This document shows positions 6,044-6,492 of a DNA stretch of 6,492 nt, piece by piece. A model generated the notes under the pieces. That model saw nothing but the letters and a program-made list of their open reading frames with translations, made no database searches and had not been told where the DNA came from. Source of the stretch: Succinivibrio sp. (GTDB lineage Bacteria > Pseudomonadota > Gammaproteobacteria > Enterobacterales > Succinivibrionaceae); the NCBI GenBank assembly GCA_017959135.1, contig JAGDBH010000339.1, forward strand, positions 1-6,492, given 5' to 3'. Numbering within the stretch: position 1 is the first letter of the stretch; every line of letters starts with the position of its first letter. A program made the position numbers and the translations under genes.

Positions 6044-6492
6044 ATGAAAGATTCAACTTTGTGTATTCATGCTGGCTATTCTCCTAAAAATGGTGAACCA
6101 AGTGCAATGCCGATTGTTCAGAGTACAACCTTCAGATACGAGAGTACACAAGCAATTGCAGATCTGTTTGACTTGAAGAGTAACGGTTATTTCTATACTC
6201 GTCTGGCAAATCCTACCTGTGGCTTTGTTGAAGAGCGCCTTGCAAAACTTGAAGGTGGTGTTGGAGCTATGCTGACTTCATCAGGCCAGGCTGCGACTCT
6301 AACTGCTGTTCTTACAATTGCAAAGGCTGGTGATCATATTCTATGTTCATCTACCGTATATGGCGGTACCTTCAACCTTATGGCAGTTACCTTCAAGAGA
6401 ATGGGAATTGATGTAACTTTCTTCGAGCCAGAAGAAACTGATGAACAGGTTGAAGCTAAGATTAAGCCTCAGACCAAGGCTATTTTTGGAGA
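6044..6492 (+). CDS. metY: O-acetylhomoserine sulfhydrylase-like PLP enzyme, N-terminal part (runs off the window)
   Basis: This is a Cys/Met-metabolism PLP-dependent enzyme, most like O-acetylhomoserine sulfhydrylase (aminocarboxypropyltransferase), which makes homocysteine from O-acetylhomoserine and sulfide. The first 149 residues are visible before the window ends, out of roughly 420-430 usual for the family. Motifs: IHAGYSPKNGEPSAMPIVQSTTF (from residue 8, start and end of block), YTRLANPT (51-58) with the Tyr and Arg that bind PLP phosphate across the dimer, GGVGAML (71-77), SSGQAA (79-84) which binds the PLP phosphate, and VYGGTFNL (105-112) with Tyr106 stacking on the cofactor ring. 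The PLP lysine lies beyond the window. Cystathionine gamma-synthase and gamma-lyase are relatives, but FDLKSNGYFYTR and GGTFNLMAVTFKRMGI favour the MetY type. It is separated from ispH by a terminator, so it is probably a separate unit. Confidence 0.88.
   Translation, partial: MKDSTLCIHAGYSPKNGEPSAMPIVQSTTFRYESTQAIADLFDLKSNGYFYTRLANPTCGFVEERLAKLEGGVGAMLTSSGQAATLTAVLTIAKAGDHILCSSTVYGGTFNLMAVTFKRMGIDVTFFEPEETDEQVEAKIKPQTKAIFG

Noticed and set aside
5817..6056. Minus-strand open frame across the ispH end and the terminator
   Set aside because: It overlaps the conserved ispH C-terminus and the hairpin, and shows no recognisable motif; it is a shadow frame.
1..6492. Search for a new defence, mobile or biosynthetic system
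   Set aside because: Every long gene belongs to a well-known housekeeping family in a familiar order. I saw no insertion-sequence ends, attachment sites, CRISPR repeats or unusual gene between them.

Overview
The window is a compact, ordinary-looking chromosomal segment of a low-GC gammaproteobacterium. The order rpsT (minus strand), then ribF-ileS-lspA-ispH (plus strand, divergent), is the arrangement around the same genes in Escherichia coli, except that fkpB, which lies between lspA and ispH in E. coli, is absent. The proteins read like gammaproteobacterial orthologues (S20 of 87 residues, IleRS with a C-terminal four-cysteine zinc site), while the DNA is AT-rich by eye. The trailing O-acetylhomoserine sulfhydrylase resembles versions common in anaerobes. 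A Succinivibrionaceae-like host (Aeromonadales) is a reasonable guess, but it is an inference without any database comparison.

Layout. Bases 1-53 may hold the last codons of a plus-strand gene. A strong hairpin at 94-125 closes the convergent junction with rpsT (154-417, minus, GTG start). Bases 418-715 form a divergent control region with a good rpsT promoter (480-508, minus), a candidate promoter for the plus-strand operon (perfect TATAAT at 651-656), and a perfect 7-3-7 palindrome (658-674) where that transcript should begin. Next come ribF (716-1663), ileS (1688-4516), lspA (4520-5035) and ispH (5045-5983), with gaps of 24, 3 and 9 bases, so almost certainly one operon. A terminator-like hairpin (6002-6034) sits directly against the ribosome binding site of a metY-type gene (6044 onward) that runs off the window.

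Functionally the genes are housekeeping: small-subunit ribosome assembly (S20), FMN/FAD synthesis (RibF), isoleucyl-tRNA charging (IleRS), lipoprotein signal peptide removal (LspA), the last MEP-pathway isoprenoid step (IspH), and methionine/sulfur metabolism (MetY).

I see no mobile element, CRISPR array, tRNA or rRNA, and no sign of a new multi-gene system. The points worth a second look are small: non-consensus residues in the RibF adenylyltransferase site, the operator-like palindrome, the GTG start of rpsT, the missing fkpB, and the terminator abutting metY.
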